Below, one piece after another: positions 1 to 9,370 of a stretch of 64,000 bases of DNA (its first letter is position 1; each line of letters starts with the position of its first letter). Origin of the DNA: Bacillota bacterium. Its GTDB lineage: Bacteria; Bacillota; Negativicutes; DSM-13327. The DNA lies in the NCBI GenBank assembly GCA_017889585.1, contig JAGFZX010000021.1:1-64000 (forward strand). The letters run 5' to 3'. The notes beneath the pieces are model-generated. The model was not told where the DNA came from. It saw only the letters and a program-made list of their open reading frames with translations, and ran no database searches. A program made the translations under genes and the position numbers.

Positions 1-372
1 GATCTACTACAATAACTACAGATATCAATGGAATTTAAAGAAGATGACTCCTGTTCACTACAGAAATCATCTTCTTAATATTGCATAGTCTTTTTTTAAA
101 TTGTCCTTGACTACGGGTACAGATTACAAGCCAAGTCTTCTTTATCTGTGCGTACTGCACTTACAAGTTTTTTATTAAATAGAAAAAAACTATTTTAAAT
201 ACAAAGATACAAAGCCGCTATGCGGACAGAAAGGGGATATTTAAAAACAATTATTCTTTGCGCTTCTTTGAGACCTTTGTGTTTAATGTGGGTTTACTCT
301 CTGCGTTCTCTGCCCCTCTGCGATAAATTGTTTTTATTATATGGGGGGAGTATCCTTCTGAGAAAAGATGTG
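1..372. other. Non-coding left edge of the window
   Basis: I see no gene here. A 10-bp stem (38-47 pairing with 67-76) is followed, after a short gap, by a T-run near 92-98. It could terminate a gene that lies outside the window on the left. The rest, from about 191, is a copy of the interspersed palindromic repeat listed separately. The stretch lies downstream of the minus-strand fructose PTS operon, so it may also hold that operon's 3' end. Confidence 0.5.
191..340 (+). repeat. Interspersed palindromic repeat, long form, copy 1
   Basis: Left arm made of CACAAAG-like units around a mini-hairpin (CCGC-TAT-GCGG), a spacer, then a right arm rich in CTTTGTG units, ending with a CTCTGCG-type tail and a GATAAATTG motif (consensus GGTAAATCG). 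The same layout recurs near 5.5, 35.3, 36.6, 37.5 and 57.2 kb. This copy is more diverged than those at 36.6 and 37.5 kb. Confidence 0.8.
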
Positions 373-1734
373 TTAGTTATTGTCTGAAGGTAGATCTTTT
401 TTCAAAATGCTAATCATGATTGCTGTAACGACAGTTCCGGCAGCGATAGCTGCAATATACATTCCTAAATTGCTGACAGCATTAGGAATGAGGAGTACGA
501 AAATACCTCCATGCGGTGCTCTAAGGCCACAATTGAAAATCATTGATAATGCCCCAGTTACGGCTGAACCTGCCACAATGGAAGGAATAACACGTACAGG
601 ATCAGCGGCTGCAAAGGGGATAGCACCTTCTGTGATAAAAGAGATACCCATTATAAAAGTTGCTTTGCCAGCTTCTCGTTCTTCTGGAGTAAATTTTTTC
701 TTAGCAATATAGGTAGCCAGTGCGAGCCCTAAAGGTGGGGTCATACCGGCAGCCATAATAGCAGCCATTGGTTCAAATACATTACTACCGAGTAGTCCAA
801 CACCAAAAGTATAAGCAACTTTATTGATTGGACCTCCCATATCGAAGGCCATCATAGCGCCAAGTAGGAGTCCCAGAAAACCTGCATTGGCTGAAGACAT
901 ACCTTTTAATGTTTGAGTCATGATATCCATAATTGCTTTTACGGGGGTTCCGATTACATAAATCATTAAAAGACCAATCAATAATGTGGAAAAGAGGGGG
1001 ATAATAAGCATAGGTTTTAAGCCTTCGAGATCTTTTGGTAATTTAATATAGGTTTTTATCCACAACGCGATATAACCAGCGCAAAAACCAGCGATAATAC
1101 CACCAAGGAATCCGGCGCCGATTTTGGAAGCCAGCATCCCGCCAACTAGGCCAGGAACCAGGCCAGGACGATCAGCGATAGAATAGGCGATAAATCCAGA
1201 GAGTATTGGTACTAGTAGTGCGAAAGCTGCACCGCCGCCAATATCCATTAAAGCTGCCGCTAAAGTGCCTTGTTCTTTAAAGGCTTCAATACCGAATATA
1301 AAGGAAAGAGCAATGATTAAACCACCAGCGGCAACAAGTGGAATCATATGAGAAACACCATTCATGAGATGCTTATATGGGCCAGTTCGTGCGGTTTTAT
1401 TTGGCTGCTGAGTATGAACAGCGGCAGTGCTTTTTTGCGAATTAGCAGCTTTCTCAATTAACCCTTTAGGATTCTTTATGGCTTCTTTTACATCAGAGTC
1501 GATAATTGTCAAACCTTGAAATCTCTCTCTATCAACGTTGGTATCAGCAGCAATGATAACGGCATGTGCTTCTTTAACATCTTCCATAGTGATTTCATTT
1601 TCCACGCCTACGGAGCCTCGGGTTTCTACTTTCATTTCGAAACCCATTGCTTTTGCCGCCATTTGCAGGGATTCAGCCGCCATATAAGTATGGGCAATCC
1701 CGTTGGGGCATGATGTGATTGCTAATAATTTCAT
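373..1734 (-). CDS. fruA: Fructose-specific PTS transporter subunit IIBC
   Basis: Membrane permease that imports fructose and phosphorylates it to fructose 1-phosphate. The N-terminal IIB domain (about residues 1-100) carries the phosphorylated cysteine in SCPNGIAHT. A short linker rich in A, Q and T leads to a hydrophobic IIC domain with about eight to ten membrane segments from residue 125 onward. The length (453 aa) fits a IIBC fusion; IIA is a separate gene upstream. The ATG at 1734 is preferred over the TTG at 1740 because the AGGAGG on the minus strand then lies at a normal distance. It is the last gene of the minus-strand fruR-fruK-IIA-IIBC operon and is separated from IIA by a short palindromic repeat. 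Family assignment is firm; fructose as substrate is inferred from fruK and fruR next to it. Confidence 0.93.
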   Translation of the reverse strand: MKLLAITSCPNGIAHTYMAAESLQMAAKAMGFEMKVETRGSVGVENEITMEDVKEAHAVIIAADTNVDRERFQGLTIIDSDVKEAIKNPKGLIEKAANSQKSTAAVHTQQPNKTARTGPYKHLMNGVSHMIPLVAAGGLIIALSFIFGIEAFKEQGTLAAALMDIGGGAAFALLVPILSGFIAYSIADRPGLVPGLVGGMLASKIGAGFLGGIIAGFCAGYIALWIKTYIKLPKDLEGLKPMLIIPLFSTLLIGLLMIYVIGTPVKAIMDIMTQTLKGMSSANAGFLGLLLGAMMAFDMGGPINKVAYTFGVGLLGSNVFEPMAAIMAAGMTPPLGLALATYIAKKKFTPEEREAGKATFIMGISFITEGAIPFAAADPVRVIPSIVAGSAVTGALSMIFNCGLRAPHGGIFVLLIPNAVSNLGMYIAAIAAGTVVTAIMISILKKDLPSDNN

Positions 1735-1810
1735 GATCAAGAGCCTCCTTTTAATTTTTTATAGTATCAAAAATTAAAATTTTTAGGACTAGTATGGGAG
1801 GAGTAGTGAT

Positions 1811-1895
1811 TGAACCGCAGAGACATAGAGAACACAGAGAAAAGATTGTAAATAGAAGATTAATAGTAACCCTCTGCGGTAAATCGTTCTTCTTA
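1811..1895 (+). repeat. Interspersed palindromic repeat, short form, copy 1
   Basis: The left arm begins ACCGCAGAGACATAGAG and the right arm is CCTCTGCGGTAAATCGTTC, so the ends pair as an imperfect hairpin. It sits between the IIA and IIBC genes, and its tail points along the plus strand although both genes are on the minus strand. Confidence 0.75.
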
Positions 1896-2339
1896 GTCCC
1901 TAAATGCGGCTAATACATCAGCATAGGTTTTGGCGGACAATAAACTGTCACGTACTTCTTGGTGCATAAGTTTGCGAGAAATGTACGATAACACTTTAAG
2001 ATGGACATCATTAGAGTCAGAGGGAACGGCAATTAGGAAAAATAGATGAGCAGCAGTTTCGTCTAAAGATTCATAATCAATACCTTTCTTGGATATTCCT
2101 AGGGTTAGAGCAGCTTCTTTTACGCTGCTATCTTTGGCATGGGGAATAGCGATGCCCATGCCAATTCCTGTGGAAAATTCTTCTTCCCGGCGTAAGACTG
2201 CGGCTTTATACTGTTCTTTGTCTGAAAGTTTGCCATCGGCATCAAGGATGTCGATGAGTTCGTTGATGACATCCATTTTAGTATTAGATTGTAGGTCAAA
2301 TTTCACCCTAGATGCTGATAATAAGTCTTGAATATTCAT
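1893..2339 (-). CDS. PTS fructose-type subunit IIA
   Basis: Soluble phosphocarrier that passes phosphate from HPr to the IIB domain of the neighbouring permease. The 148 aa correspond to a single PTS EIIA type-2 domain; the phosphorylated histidine is in GIAIPHAKD at about residue 67. No HPr-like (FPr) domain is attached, so it must rely on general HPr. A GGAGG lies 8-9 bases before the ATG. It follows fruK by 6 bases in the minus-strand fru operon. The family is certain; fructose specificity is inferred from context. Confidence 0.93.
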   Translation of the reverse strand: MNIQDLLSASRVKFDLQSNTKMDVINELIDILDADGKLSDKEQYKAAVLRREEEFSTGIGMGIAIPHAKDSSVKEAALTLGISKKGIDYESLDETAAHLFFLIAVPSDSNDVHLKVLSYISRKLMHQEVRDSLLSAKTYADVLAAFRD

Positions 2340-2345
2340 TTTAAA

Positions 2346-3299
2346 TTACCTCCACTCTTGTATTTGTACTTTATTGATCAGTTTATTGACTTCAATTAAG
2401 GAGCCGGCTTGTGTACCAGGGAGTGCAACCGCTGCACCGGCAGCAGCAGAGGCTAGGCGAATACTGTCAGTAAGTGATAGGTTACGTGCTTGTCCTACGC
2501 TGAAACCGGCAACAAAAGCATCTCCAGCCCCGACAGTACTGCTGACTGCTACAGTGGGCGCTGTGGCTCTGAGAATTTGATTGCAGTCGGCAACCAAAGA
2601 GCCTTTCTCGCCAAGGGAAATAGCGACCTTTGATATTCCTTGGTTTAGTAGTTGTTTTATTGTCGCCAGGATTTCCTCGTCAGAGTCCATTGCCGAATTC
2701 ATCAATTGGCTAAGCTCTGGTAAATTTGGTTTGACGGCAAAAGGACGGGCGGCAATGCCGGCAGCTAAAGCTGGTCCGCTGGTATCTAAAATTACTTTAC
2801 AATTATATTGATGTAGCATGGTGATAATTTGGGCGTAAATATCTGTTGGCACTGTTGGTGGCAGACTGCCTGATAACACAAACCACTTATGAGACTCAGC
2901 TAGCTGGCGTAATGTAGTAATTAAGCTGTCAAGGTCTGCTGTTGTTGGTGTAATTCCGGGGAAATTTAATTCGCTCACTATATCATGAGTAGTATCGACA
3001 ATTTTAATATTTACCCGATTTTCGCCAGGAGTTTCCACAAATTGATTACAGATGTCTTCACTTTTAAAATAATTTTGGAATACAGTTGAGTTATTGTTTC
3101 CTAAGAATCCTGTTACTAGTACAGGATGATCAAGGGCTTTAATTACTTTGGCCACATTGATGCCTTTGCCACCAGGATCAGTACGTTCGCTATCTACTCG
3201 ATTGACTTGACCTAAGGTGAAGATTGGCAGATGCAATGTATGGTCAATGGCTGGATTTAATGTGACAGTGACAATTGGCGTCTCATGATGATTATTCAA
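2346..3299 (-). CDS. fruK: 1-phosphofructokinase
   Basis: Phosphorylates fructose 1-phosphate to fructose 1,6-bisphosphate in the cytoplasm, completing entry of PTS-imported fructose into glycolysis. It is a PfkB-family sugar kinase of 317 aa, the usual length. The N-terminal substrate-binding motif DPGGKGINVAK is at about residues 41-51, and the catalytic anion-hole motif GAGDAFVAGF is near residue 255. Its start overlaps the end of fruR by 8 bases, which suggests translational coupling. Tagatose-6-phosphate kinase is the nearest alternative in this family, but PTS fructose subunits on one side and a DeoR-type regulator on the other favour FruK. Confidence 0.94.
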   Translation of the reverse strand: MNNHHETPIVTVTLNPAIDHTLHLPIFTLGQVNRVDSERTDPGGKGINVAKVIKALDHPVLVTGFLGNNNSTVFQNYFKSEDICNQFVETPGENRVNIKIVDTTHDIVSELNFPGITPTTADLDSLITTLRQLAESHKWFVLSGSLPPTVPTDIYAQIITMLHQYNCKVILDTSGPALAAGIAARPFAVKPNLPELSQLMNSAMDSDEEILATIKQLLNQGISKVAISLGEKGSLVADCNQILRATAPTVAVSSTVGAGDAFVAGFSVGQARNLSLTDSIRLASAAAGAAVALPGTQAGSLIEVNKLINKVQIQEWR

Positions 3300-4083
3300 T
3301 AGTATCGACTCCTTTTTGCTTTAATGACTGTTCAGATATTAATACTTGGGTGTAATCTTGGAGGCAATTCAGGGTATCTTTGGTAATACCACTATCGGTG
3401 ATAATCATTGAAACTTCATTTAAACTGCAAATTTTAGCGAAGGCCTTTTGTTCGAATTTGGAATGATCGACTACCAATATTGCTCTTTTAGCAGCTTGCA
3501 GCATGGCCTGTTTGGTTTCTGCTTCTGCTAAATTATGTGTTGAGGCTCCCAACATACAATCAACAGCATTGGCGGCGAGAAATAATTTGTCAAAGCAGAA
3601 TAGTTTGAGCATGGAATTAGTCAAAGGACCAACAAGAGAATTTATGGATTTTCGCCACGCGCCACCTAATAATAACACCTCGATATCCGGCTCTTCGGCA
3701 AAAATAAATGCTATATCCATACTGTTAGTAGCTACTGTTAAGCGTTTGCCGCAGAGTGCACGGGCAATTTCTCGGGTAGTTGTACCTGCGTCTAATAGTA
3801 TTGTTTCTCCATCTTCCACCATATTAGCGGCAGTCAGGGCGATTTGGCGTTTTTCATCGAGGTGAAACACTTCCCGGTCATGGAAACTGAGTTCGAGGTT
3901 TAGTTGAGGAGAGACGGCACCGCCATGTGTTCTCTGCAGTAAACCTAAATTTTCCAGTTCCTGCAGATCGCGACGTATTGTAGCTTCAGATACAGTAAAT
4001 AATATGCTAAGCTCAACCACCTTCACAGGATGCCCTGATTTTACTAATTGTATGATTTTGTTACGACGTTCTTCAGCAAACAT
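3292..4083 (-). CDS. fruR: DeoR-family transcriptional regulator of the fructose operon
   Basis: Probable repressor of the fru operon, released by a phosphosugar such as fructose 1-phosphate. The N-terminal winged helix-turn-helix (residues about 3-57) carries the DeoR-type recognition segment VSEATIRRDLQ. The C-terminal DeoRC sensor domain contains the typical stretch ILLDAGTTTREIA. The 263 aa length is close to the family norm. It is first in the operon, so it is probably autoregulated from the promoter at 4144-4172. The effector is inferred from the adjacent kinase and transporter. Confidence 0.9.
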   Translation of the reverse strand: MFAEERRNKIIQLVKSGHPVKVVELSILFTVSEATIRRDLQELENLGLLQRTHGGAVSPQLNLELSFHDREVFHLDEKRQIALTAANMVEDGETILLDAGTTTREIARALCGKRLTVATNSMDIAFIFAEEPDIEVLLLGGAWRKSINSLVGPLTNSMLKLFCFDKLFLAANAVDCMLGASTHNLAEAETKQAMLQAAKRAILVVDHSKFEQKAFAKICSLNEVSMIITDSGITKDTLNCLQDYTQVLISEQSLKQKGVDTIE

Positions 4084-4143
4084 ATTATTGTGATCTCCCT
4101 TAGTGAATATTTTTTTATAATTCAGTAATGTTTGTATATGATC

Positions 4144-4172
4144 ATTTTAATGTCAATATAGCAAAAAGTCAA
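4144..4172 (-). promoter_or_regulatory. Probable sigma-A promoter of the fru operon
   Basis: On the minus strand TTGACT is followed by a 17-base spacer and TAAAAT, about 60 bases before the fruR start. ATGATTG/ACGATTG-like and GTTTG motifs near 4150-4200 could be FruR operator sites, but this is only a visual impression. Confidence 0.55.
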
Positions 4173-4294
4173 TCGTAAACAAACAATAGCAATCATAAAT
4201 GGATAAAAAATATTTTTTCATAGTCTATTTTTACCTATTATTTTTCAGCATTTCAATTTTGTTACTATTTATACAGTCTGCTAGTGAAATAAGG

Positions 4295-4323
4295 TTGCGT
4301 ATGGGAAGTGGGTATGCTACAAT
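4295..4323 (+). promoter_or_regulatory. Probable rpmE promoter
   Basis: TTGCGT, a 17-base spacer and TACAAT lie 43 bases before the rpmE start. The gap between fruR and rpmE is divergent and holds both promoters. Confidence 0.55.
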
Positions 4324-4366
4324 TGACTGGTAAAAACACAAGTGGTTTTAGAGAGAGGTGCAATAA

Positions 4367-4570
4367 ATGAAAGAAAAAATTCATCCTAATTATGGTGAAT
4401 CAAAAGTAACGTGTGGTTGCGGCAACACTTTTCTAACTGGTTCTATTAAAAAAGAACTACGTATAGATGTGTGCTCAAAATGTCATCCGTTCTTCACTGG
4501 TCAGCAACGTAATATTACTGCTGGTGGACGTGTTGAAAAATTCAATAAACGTTATGGTACACAGGCCTAA
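4367..4570 (+). CDS. rpmE: 50S ribosomal protein L31, zinc-binding form
   Basis: Small protein of the large ribosomal subunit. The 67 aa carry the cysteines of the zinc-binding type: a CGC pair near residue 17 and CSKC near residue 36. It is therefore the C+ form, which can release zinc when the metal is scarce. It begins MKEKIHPNY, typical of the family. The ATG follows GAGAGGTG. The gene is divergent from fruR, followed by a hairpin, and leads into the DUF1385-prfA-prmC group. rho, often found upstream of rpmE, is not here. Confidence 0.96.
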   Translation: MKEKIHPNYGESKVTCGCGNTFLTGSIKKELRIDVCSKCHPFFTGQQRNITAGGRVEKFNKRYGTQA

Positions 4571-4577
4571 AAACCGG

Positions 4578-4610
4578 GTAGCAGAGCAGAGATGCTCTGC
4601 TACATTTTCT
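4578..4610 (+). terminator. Terminator-like hairpin after rpmE
   Basis: An 11-bp perfect stem (4578-4588 with 4593-4603) and a 4-base loop, followed by ATTTTCT. The downstream T-run is short, so some read-through into the DUF1385 gene is likely. Confidence 0.65.
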
Positions 4611-4629
4611 ATAAAAAGGAGGGGATACC

Positions 4630-5493
4630 GTGAAACCTAAAACAAATATTGGCGGGCAAGCGGTCATTGAGGGTGTAATGATGCGTGGTCCGGGTATTAT
4701 TGCGACAGCAGTCCGAGAACCATTGGGTGAGATTATTGTGAAAACAGAACTTTTTACACCAATTAGTGATAGGTATCCCATTTTAAAAAAACCAATGCTA
4801 AGAGGTGTTGTTGCATTGGTTGAATCCTTGGTGCAAGGGCTTAGGGCTTTGTCCTTTTCAGCTCAGGCAGCTGGTGAAGAAGGGGAAGAATTATCGAATA
4901 AGGAAATTGCATTAACCATGATGTTTTCTTTAGGGCTGGCTATCCTGTTATTTGTAATAATTCCTACCTATGCAGCAAAATATATTCATAGTGCTATTAC
5001 TGATGCGCGGTTATTAAATTTGATGGAAGGTCTCCTCAGATTTGCTATTTTTATAGCGTATATTGGGGCTATTTCCAAAATGAAGGATATTCATAGGGTG
5101 TTTGAATATCATGGTGCTGAACATAAGACCATTCATGCTTATGAGGCTGGTGTGCCTTTAGATGTTGAGCATGTACGCAAATATAGTACCTTGCATCCCA
5201 GATGTGGTACTAATTTCCTGCTTATTGTGATGATTGTGAGTATTATTATGTTTGCTTTTTTGGGCTGGCCGGATTTATGGATTCGTATTGTATCACGGAT
5301 TGTACTTATGCCAGTGGTAGCAGGTGTTGCTTATGAGATTATTCGCTTTGCAGGCAGCAGCGAGGCTGCATGGGTGCAGTCTGCCATTACGCCAGGTTTA
5401 TTACTGCAAAAGTTAACCACCCGGGAACCGAGTGATGACCAGCTTGAAGTAGCCATCAAAGCCTTAGAAGCCGCCCGACCGGTTGCGGAATAA
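4630..5493 (+). CDS. DUF1385 family membrane protein (YqhQ-like)
   Basis: Conserved polytopic membrane protein of unknown function, 287 aa. Visible family features are the N-terminal GGQAVIEGVMMRGP, the central EYHGAEHKTIHAYE and HPRCGTNFL, and about four hydrophobic segments (residues about 96-120, 135-152, 195-215 and 218-240). Histidines and a cysteine around the centre could bind a metal, but that is a guess. The GTG start at 4630 has AAGGAGGGG a few bases upstream. The gene commonly lies between rpmE and prfA in Firmicutes, as here, without a clear functional link. I assign no biochemical role. Confidence 0.88.
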   Translation: MKPKTNIGGQAVIEGVMMRGPGIIATAVREPLGEIIVKTELFTPISDRYPILKKPMLRGVVALVESLVQGLRALSFSAQAAGEEGEELSNKEIALTMMFSLGLAILLFVIIPTYAAKYIHSAITDARLLNLMEGLLRFAIFIAYIGAISKMKDIHRVFEYHGAEHKTIHAYEAGVPLDVEHVRKYSTLHPRCGTNFLLIVMIVSIIMFAFLGWPDLWIRIVSRIVLMPVVAGVAYEIIRFAGSSEAAWVQSAITPGLLLQKLTTREPSDDQLEVAIKALEAARPVAE

Positions 5494-5501
5494 CAAGTAA
5501 T

Positions 5502-5640
5502 AAAACCCCATGTTTAAACACAAAGATACAAAACCGCTTCGCGGACACAAAGATTACAAAGGGAATATTTAAAAAATCTTTGCGCCCTTTGTGCTTCTTT
5601 GTGACCTTTGCGTTTAACGTGGGTTTTACCCTCTGTATCT
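5502..5640 (+). repeat. Interspersed palindromic repeat, long form, copy 2
   Basis: CACAAAG-type left arm with a mini-hairpin (CCGC-TTC-GCGG), then a right arm with CTTTGTGC and CTTTGCGTTTAACGTGG. The CTCTGCG tail is degraded to CCTCTGTATCTC. It fills the gap between the DUF1385 gene and prfA. Confidence 0.8.
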
Positions 5641-5688
5641 CAAGGTTTACAATTCGTAAATATATAGAAAGTTTTTAGAGGTGAGACT

Positions 5689-6756
5689 ATGCTCGATAAA
5701 TTACAAGCCCTTGAAGATAGATATATTGAACTAGAGAATTTAATTAGTGATCCTTCTGTTCTTGCCAATATGTCCGAATGGCAAAAACATACGAAGGCCC
5801 ATGCCAAAATCTCGCCTATTGTGGCTAAATTTCGTGAACAGAAGGAAGTTAATCAGGGAATTGCTGATGCGCTTGAAATGCTGGGTGAGAAATTGGAAAA
5901 TGATTTTCGGCAAATGGTTACCGCTGAGTTATCAGACTTAAAAGCCAAGGCTGAAGTATTAGAGGAAGAATTACGGATTTTATTATTGCCTAAAGATCCT
6001 AACGATGAAAAAAGTGTAATTGTAGAAATTCGCGGCGGGGCAGGTGGGGATGAAGCAGCCCTGTTTGCTGGAGATCTGTTCCGGATGTACACGCGTTACG
6101 CTGACGACCATGGCTGGCGTACTGAATTGCTTGATGCGAATGCCCCTGATTCAGGCGGATTTAAAGAAGTTGTCTTTGTGATTGATGGTGAGGGAGCTTA
6201 TAGCAGACTCAAATATGAAAGTGGCGTTCATCGGGTGCAACGCGTACCAACTACTGAATCAAGCGGCCGTATTCATACCTCGACAGTGACTGTGGCTGTA
6301 CTTGTGGAAGCTGAGGAAGTGGATGTAGTCATTAATCCGAATGATCTTAGAATTGATACTTATTGTGCGAGTGGCGCAGGCGGACAGCATGTTAATAAAA
6401 CAGAGTCAGCAGTACGAATTGTCCATTTGCCTACAGGCACCGTGGTACAGTGCCAGGATGAAAAATCACAAATGAAGAATAAGGACAAGTGTATGCGTGT
6501 TCTTAGGTCTAAAGTTTTAGAAATGGCCCAAGACGCACAGAATGCTGAAATGGCTGAGGAACGGAAAAGCCAGGTCGGTACAGGTGACCGCAGTGAACGT
6601 ATTCGTACCTATAATTTCCCTCAGGGACGGGTCACTGACCATCGTATTGGATTAACGCTGCATAAGCTGGATTTTGTACTCAACGGCGATCTTGATGAAA
6701 TTATTAATGCCTTGATTGCCACAAATCAAAGTCAACGTATGCAACAGGCTGATTAA
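5689..6756 (+). CDS. prfA: Peptide chain release factor 1
   Basis: Recognises UAA and UAG stop codons on the ribosome and triggers peptide release. The 355 aa contain an N-terminal helical domain, the stop-codon recognition domain and the catalytic GGQ motif in [12 protein letters not shown] at about residue 230. Its glutamine is the substrate of PrmC, encoded immediately downstream. The ATG at 5689 follows AGAGGTGAG. The order prfA-prmC-tsaC-mntP-rpiB matches Bacillus subtilis apart from missing spoIIR and ywlE. Confidence 0.97.
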   Translation: MLDKLQALEDRYIELENLISDPSVLANMSEWQKHTKAHAKISPIVAKFREQKEVNQGIADALEMLGEKLENDFRQMVTAELSDLKAKAEVLEEELRILLLPKDPNDEKSVIVEIRGGAGGDEAALFAGDLFRMYTRYADDHGWRTELLDANAPDSGGFKEVVFVIDGEGAYSRLKYESGVHRVQRVPTTESSGRIHTSTVTVAVLVEAEEVDVVINPNDLRIDTYCASGAGGQHVNKTESAVRIVHLPTGTVVQCQDEKSQMKNKDKCMRVLRSKVLEMAQDAQNAEMAEERKSQVGTGDRSERIRTYNFPQGRVTDHRIGLTLHKLDFVLNGDLDEIINALIATNQSQRMQQAD

Positions 6757-6757
6757 C

Positions 6758-7624
6758 ATGAAAAAGAGTAAAGAAGTTTGGACGATTAGTGGGATTTTAA
6801 ATTGGACCAGGCAGTACTTCGGTGAAAAAGGCGTGGAAAACCCACGTCTTGATGCTGAAGTGCTGCTTTCCCATATCCTAGAAGTAGACCGAATGTATTT
6901 GTATGTGCATTTTGATCAACCCTTAGAAGAAAGAGAATTGGCTGCTTTTCGCGTAGCAGTCAAGAAAAGAGCTGCCCGCTTACCTGTTGCTTATATCATT
7001 GGCAGTAAAGAGTTTATGGGGCTGGATTTTAAGGTTACGCCTGCTGTGCTGATTCCTAGACCTGATACGGAAATTTTAGTAGAGGCAGCTCTCAAACGGC
7101 TTGCGGCAGTGGACAGTCCTCGAATATTGGATATTGGGACAGGCAGTGGTGCTATTTGTGTCAGTATGTTAGCTAAACTACAGTCAGCCGTAGGCGTTGC
7201 TGTTGATATATCGCCAGAAGCCCTATTGATAGCGAAAGCTAACGCTGAGAGCCATCAGGTAGAGGAACGTCTTACTTTCTGTCAGGGTGATCTATTTGGA
7301 CCTGTACAGGGGCAGGTATTCACTGCTATCTTATCAAATCCGCCTTATATTCCTGAGGCTGATATTGCTGGTCTTACACCTGAGGTGCGGCAGGAACCCA
7401 ATCAGGCTTTAGTAGGTGGCAAGGATGGGCTGGATTTTTATCGTCGTATTATTCATGAAGGTAGAAACTATCTAGCAACTGGTGGATTTATCGCCATGGA
7501 GGTTGGTATTGGTCAAGCCCCGCAAGTCGCAGCCATGGCCGAGAAAACTGGATTTTTTAAAGTCAGTGAAATTATCAAAGACTATGGTGGCATTGAGCGC
7601 GTGGTTGTGCTTGAAGAAAAGTGA
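6758..7624 (+). CDS. prmC: Release factor glutamine methyltransferase
   Basis: Transfers a methyl group from S-adenosylmethionine to the glutamine of the GGQ motif in release factors. The 288 aa comprise an N-terminal helical release-factor-binding domain (about 1-85) and a Rossmann methyltransferase domain with ILDIGTGSGAI (SAM binding) and the NPPY catalytic motif in SNPPYIPEAD. The ATG at 6758, one base after the prfA stop, is preferred over an upstream in-frame TTG because it begins the normal N-terminus and suggests coupling to prfA. Confidence 0.95.
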   Translation: MKKSKEVWTISGILNWTRQYFGEKGVENPRLDAEVLLSHILEVDRMYLYVHFDQPLEERELAAFRVAVKKRAARLPVAYIIGSKEFMGLDFKVTPAVLIPRPDTEILVEAALKRLAAVDSPRILDIGTGSGAICVSMLAKLQSAVGVAVDISPEALLIAKANAESHQVEERLTFCQGDLFGPVQGQVFTAILSNPPYIPEADIAGLTPEVRQEPNQALVGGKDGLDFYRRIIHEGRNYLATGGFIAMEVGIGQAPQVAAMAEKTGFFKVSEIIKDYGGIERVVVLEEK

Positions 7625-7633
7625 GGATTGTAT

Positions 7634-8683
7634 ATGCATACTGAATATTTTATTGTAGATAAAGATCAACCTGATAAGCAAACGATGCAGCGAGCAGCTG
7701 AACTGCTAAAGCAAGGTAAGTTGGTGGCTTTTCCTACGGAGACAGTATATGGTTTAGGGGCTAATGGTCTTGATAGTCAGGCGGTATCCAACATTTATCA
7801 GGCCAAGGGTCGTCCCTCAGATAATCCGCTGATTTTACATATTGCCAATCAACAGGAATTGATACCTCTAGTCACAGAAATTCCGGCGAATGCTCAGGTT
7901 TTGATGGATAAATATTGGCCTGGGCCTCTTACAGTGGTTTTTAAACGGACCAACATTGTACCTGACATTGTCTCTGGTGGGCTGGGTACTGTGGCTGTTC
8001 GTCTGCCTGCTTCCACCGTTGCGTGTGAGCTGATAGCACTAGCAGGTATACCGATCGCTGCCCCTAGTGCTAATACTTCAGGAAGACCAAGCCCGACGAG
8101 TGCCCAGGCCGTTCTAGCCGATCTTGATGGACGTATTGATGCTATTATTGATGCTGGAATCTGTGATATTGGTGTTGAGTCAACTGTTGTTGATTGCACT
8201 ACACCTGTACCTACGCTGCTGCGGCCAGGTGGTATCACCTTGGAAATGCTCATGGATACTTTAGGAGAAGTGGAAATCGATCCGGCTCTAAATGGTGGTA
8301 CACAGTGTATCCCCCGATCCCCAGGGATGAAATATACTCATTATGCTCCAGCTGCCCCCATGATTTTATTTGAAGGAACATATCCCCATATTGCTGATCT
8401 TATCTTGAAAGAAATAGAAACAGCATTAGCAGCAGGGCAAAAGGTAGGCGTCATAGTTTCGGAAGAGACTGCTGAGCGTCTGCCTGCAACGGTAGTTTCA
8501 GCTGTATACGGCCTACGTCAACATACTGAGGAAATTGCTGCTAATTTATATACAGCTCTACGCAGTTTCGATGACAGCCCTGTTGATATCATTTATGCCG
8601 AAGGTATTCCAGAAGAAGGCTTGGGACTGGCTGTCATGAACCGTCTGCGCAAGGCTAGTGGCTACAAGATTATCAAAGAATAA
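7634..8683 (+). CDS. tsaC: L-threonylcarbamoyladenylate synthase (Sua5/YwlC type)
   Basis: Makes threonylcarbamoyl-AMP from threonine, bicarbonate and ATP, the first step of t6A37 tRNA modification. The 349 aa make this the long Sua5 form: an N-terminal YrdC domain (about 15-205, with KGRPSDNPLI and APSANTSGRPSPT) plus the C-terminal Sua5 domain that begins after the SPGMKYTHYAP linker. The ATG at 7634 is chosen over the TTG at 7628 because GTGAGG then sits at a good distance. It begins 9 bases after the prmC stop. Confidence 0.94.
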   Translation: MHTEYFIVDKDQPDKQTMQRAAELLKQGKLVAFPTETVYGLGANGLDSQAVSNIYQAKGRPSDNPLILHIANQQELIPLVTEIPANAQVLMDKYWPGPLTVVFKRTNIVPDIVSGGLGTVAVRLPASTVACELIALAGIPIAAPSANTSGRPSPTSAQAVLADLDGRIDAIIDAGICDIGVESTVVDCTTPVPTLLRPGGITLEMLMDTLGEVEIDPALNGGTQCIPRSPGMKYTHYAPAAPMILFEGTYPHIADLILKEIETALAAGQKVGVIVSEETAERLPATVVSAVYGLRQHTEEIAANLYTALRSFDDSPVDIIYAEGIPEEGLGLAVMNRLRKASGYKIIKE

Positions 8684-8732
8684 CATATCTCTAGTTCCCT
8701 TCACATATATATGAGCTGTGGAGGTGGGAATA

Positions 8733-9332
8733 TTGAGTAGTATAGAACTTTTGATATTAAGCGTGGCCTTAGGGACTGATTTGTTTTCTGTTGCTATTCC
8801 TATTGGTATGAATCCCATGAGGCTTAGGGTTATTTTTCGCGCTTCTGTTATCTTTGCTCTATTTCATATTGTGCTGATCTTGTCAGGTTATTATATCGGA
8901 CATTTTCTCGGAGCTGTAGTTGAACATATGGGGATTGCCAATCAGGATTACCCGATTATGACCGTACAAAATTGGGCTAGTATTCTAGGGGCATTGATTT
9001 TAACGGGGTTAGGTATATATATGATAAAGGAAAATTTGATTTGTGCTGTGCCAGATCAAAATAAACCTCATCCCTTGCAGGGAGGGGCTCTGTTCTTATT
9101 AGCAGCTAGTGTCAGCATTGACGCCTTGGCAGCTGGTTTTAGTATGGGTATGATGGACGTTGATTTAGTAAAATTAAGTTTTATTTTGGGTAGCGTGATA
9201 TTTATAATTGCGGTGTTAGGCCTTAGTTTAGGACAGCGGGCTGGTCAGCGTATCGGCGAACGAGCTGAACTAATAGGCGGAATTGTGCTCATTCTACTGG
9301 GGTTGCATGTGCTCTATCGTATGCTTAGTTAA
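8733..9332 (+). CDS. mntP: Manganese efflux pump MntP
   Basis: Inner-membrane exporter that protects against excess manganese. The 199 aa form about six hydrophobic helices arranged as two halves. Each half has the family's conserved acidic segment: ALGTDLFSVAIPIGM near the N-terminus and SVSIDALAAGFSMGM in the middle. The TTG at 8733 is the likely start because GGAGGTG lies 6 bases upstream; an in-frame GTG at 8718 overlaps that ribosome site. The position between tsaC and rpiB matches ywlD of Bacillus. No yybP-ykoY manganese riboswitch was recognised upstream. Confidence 0.88.
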   Translation: MSSIELLILSVALGTDLFSVAIPIGMNPMRLRVIFRASVIFALFHIVLILSGYYIGHFLGAVVEHMGIANQDYPIMTVQNWASILGALILTGLGIYMIKENLICAVPDQNKPHPLQGGALFLLAASVSIDALAAGFSMGMMDVDLVKLSFILGSVIFIIAVLGLSLGQRAGQRIGERAELIGGIVLILLGLHVLYRMLS

Positions 9333-9370
9333 TAAAATTCGGTTTGATAAGTTATACTACTGAGAAAGGA

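Noticed and set aside
1-5640. CRISPR array suggested by regular CACAAAG/CACAGAG units
   Set aside because: Units are 7-8 bases, have no unique spacers of constant length, and form inverted arms.
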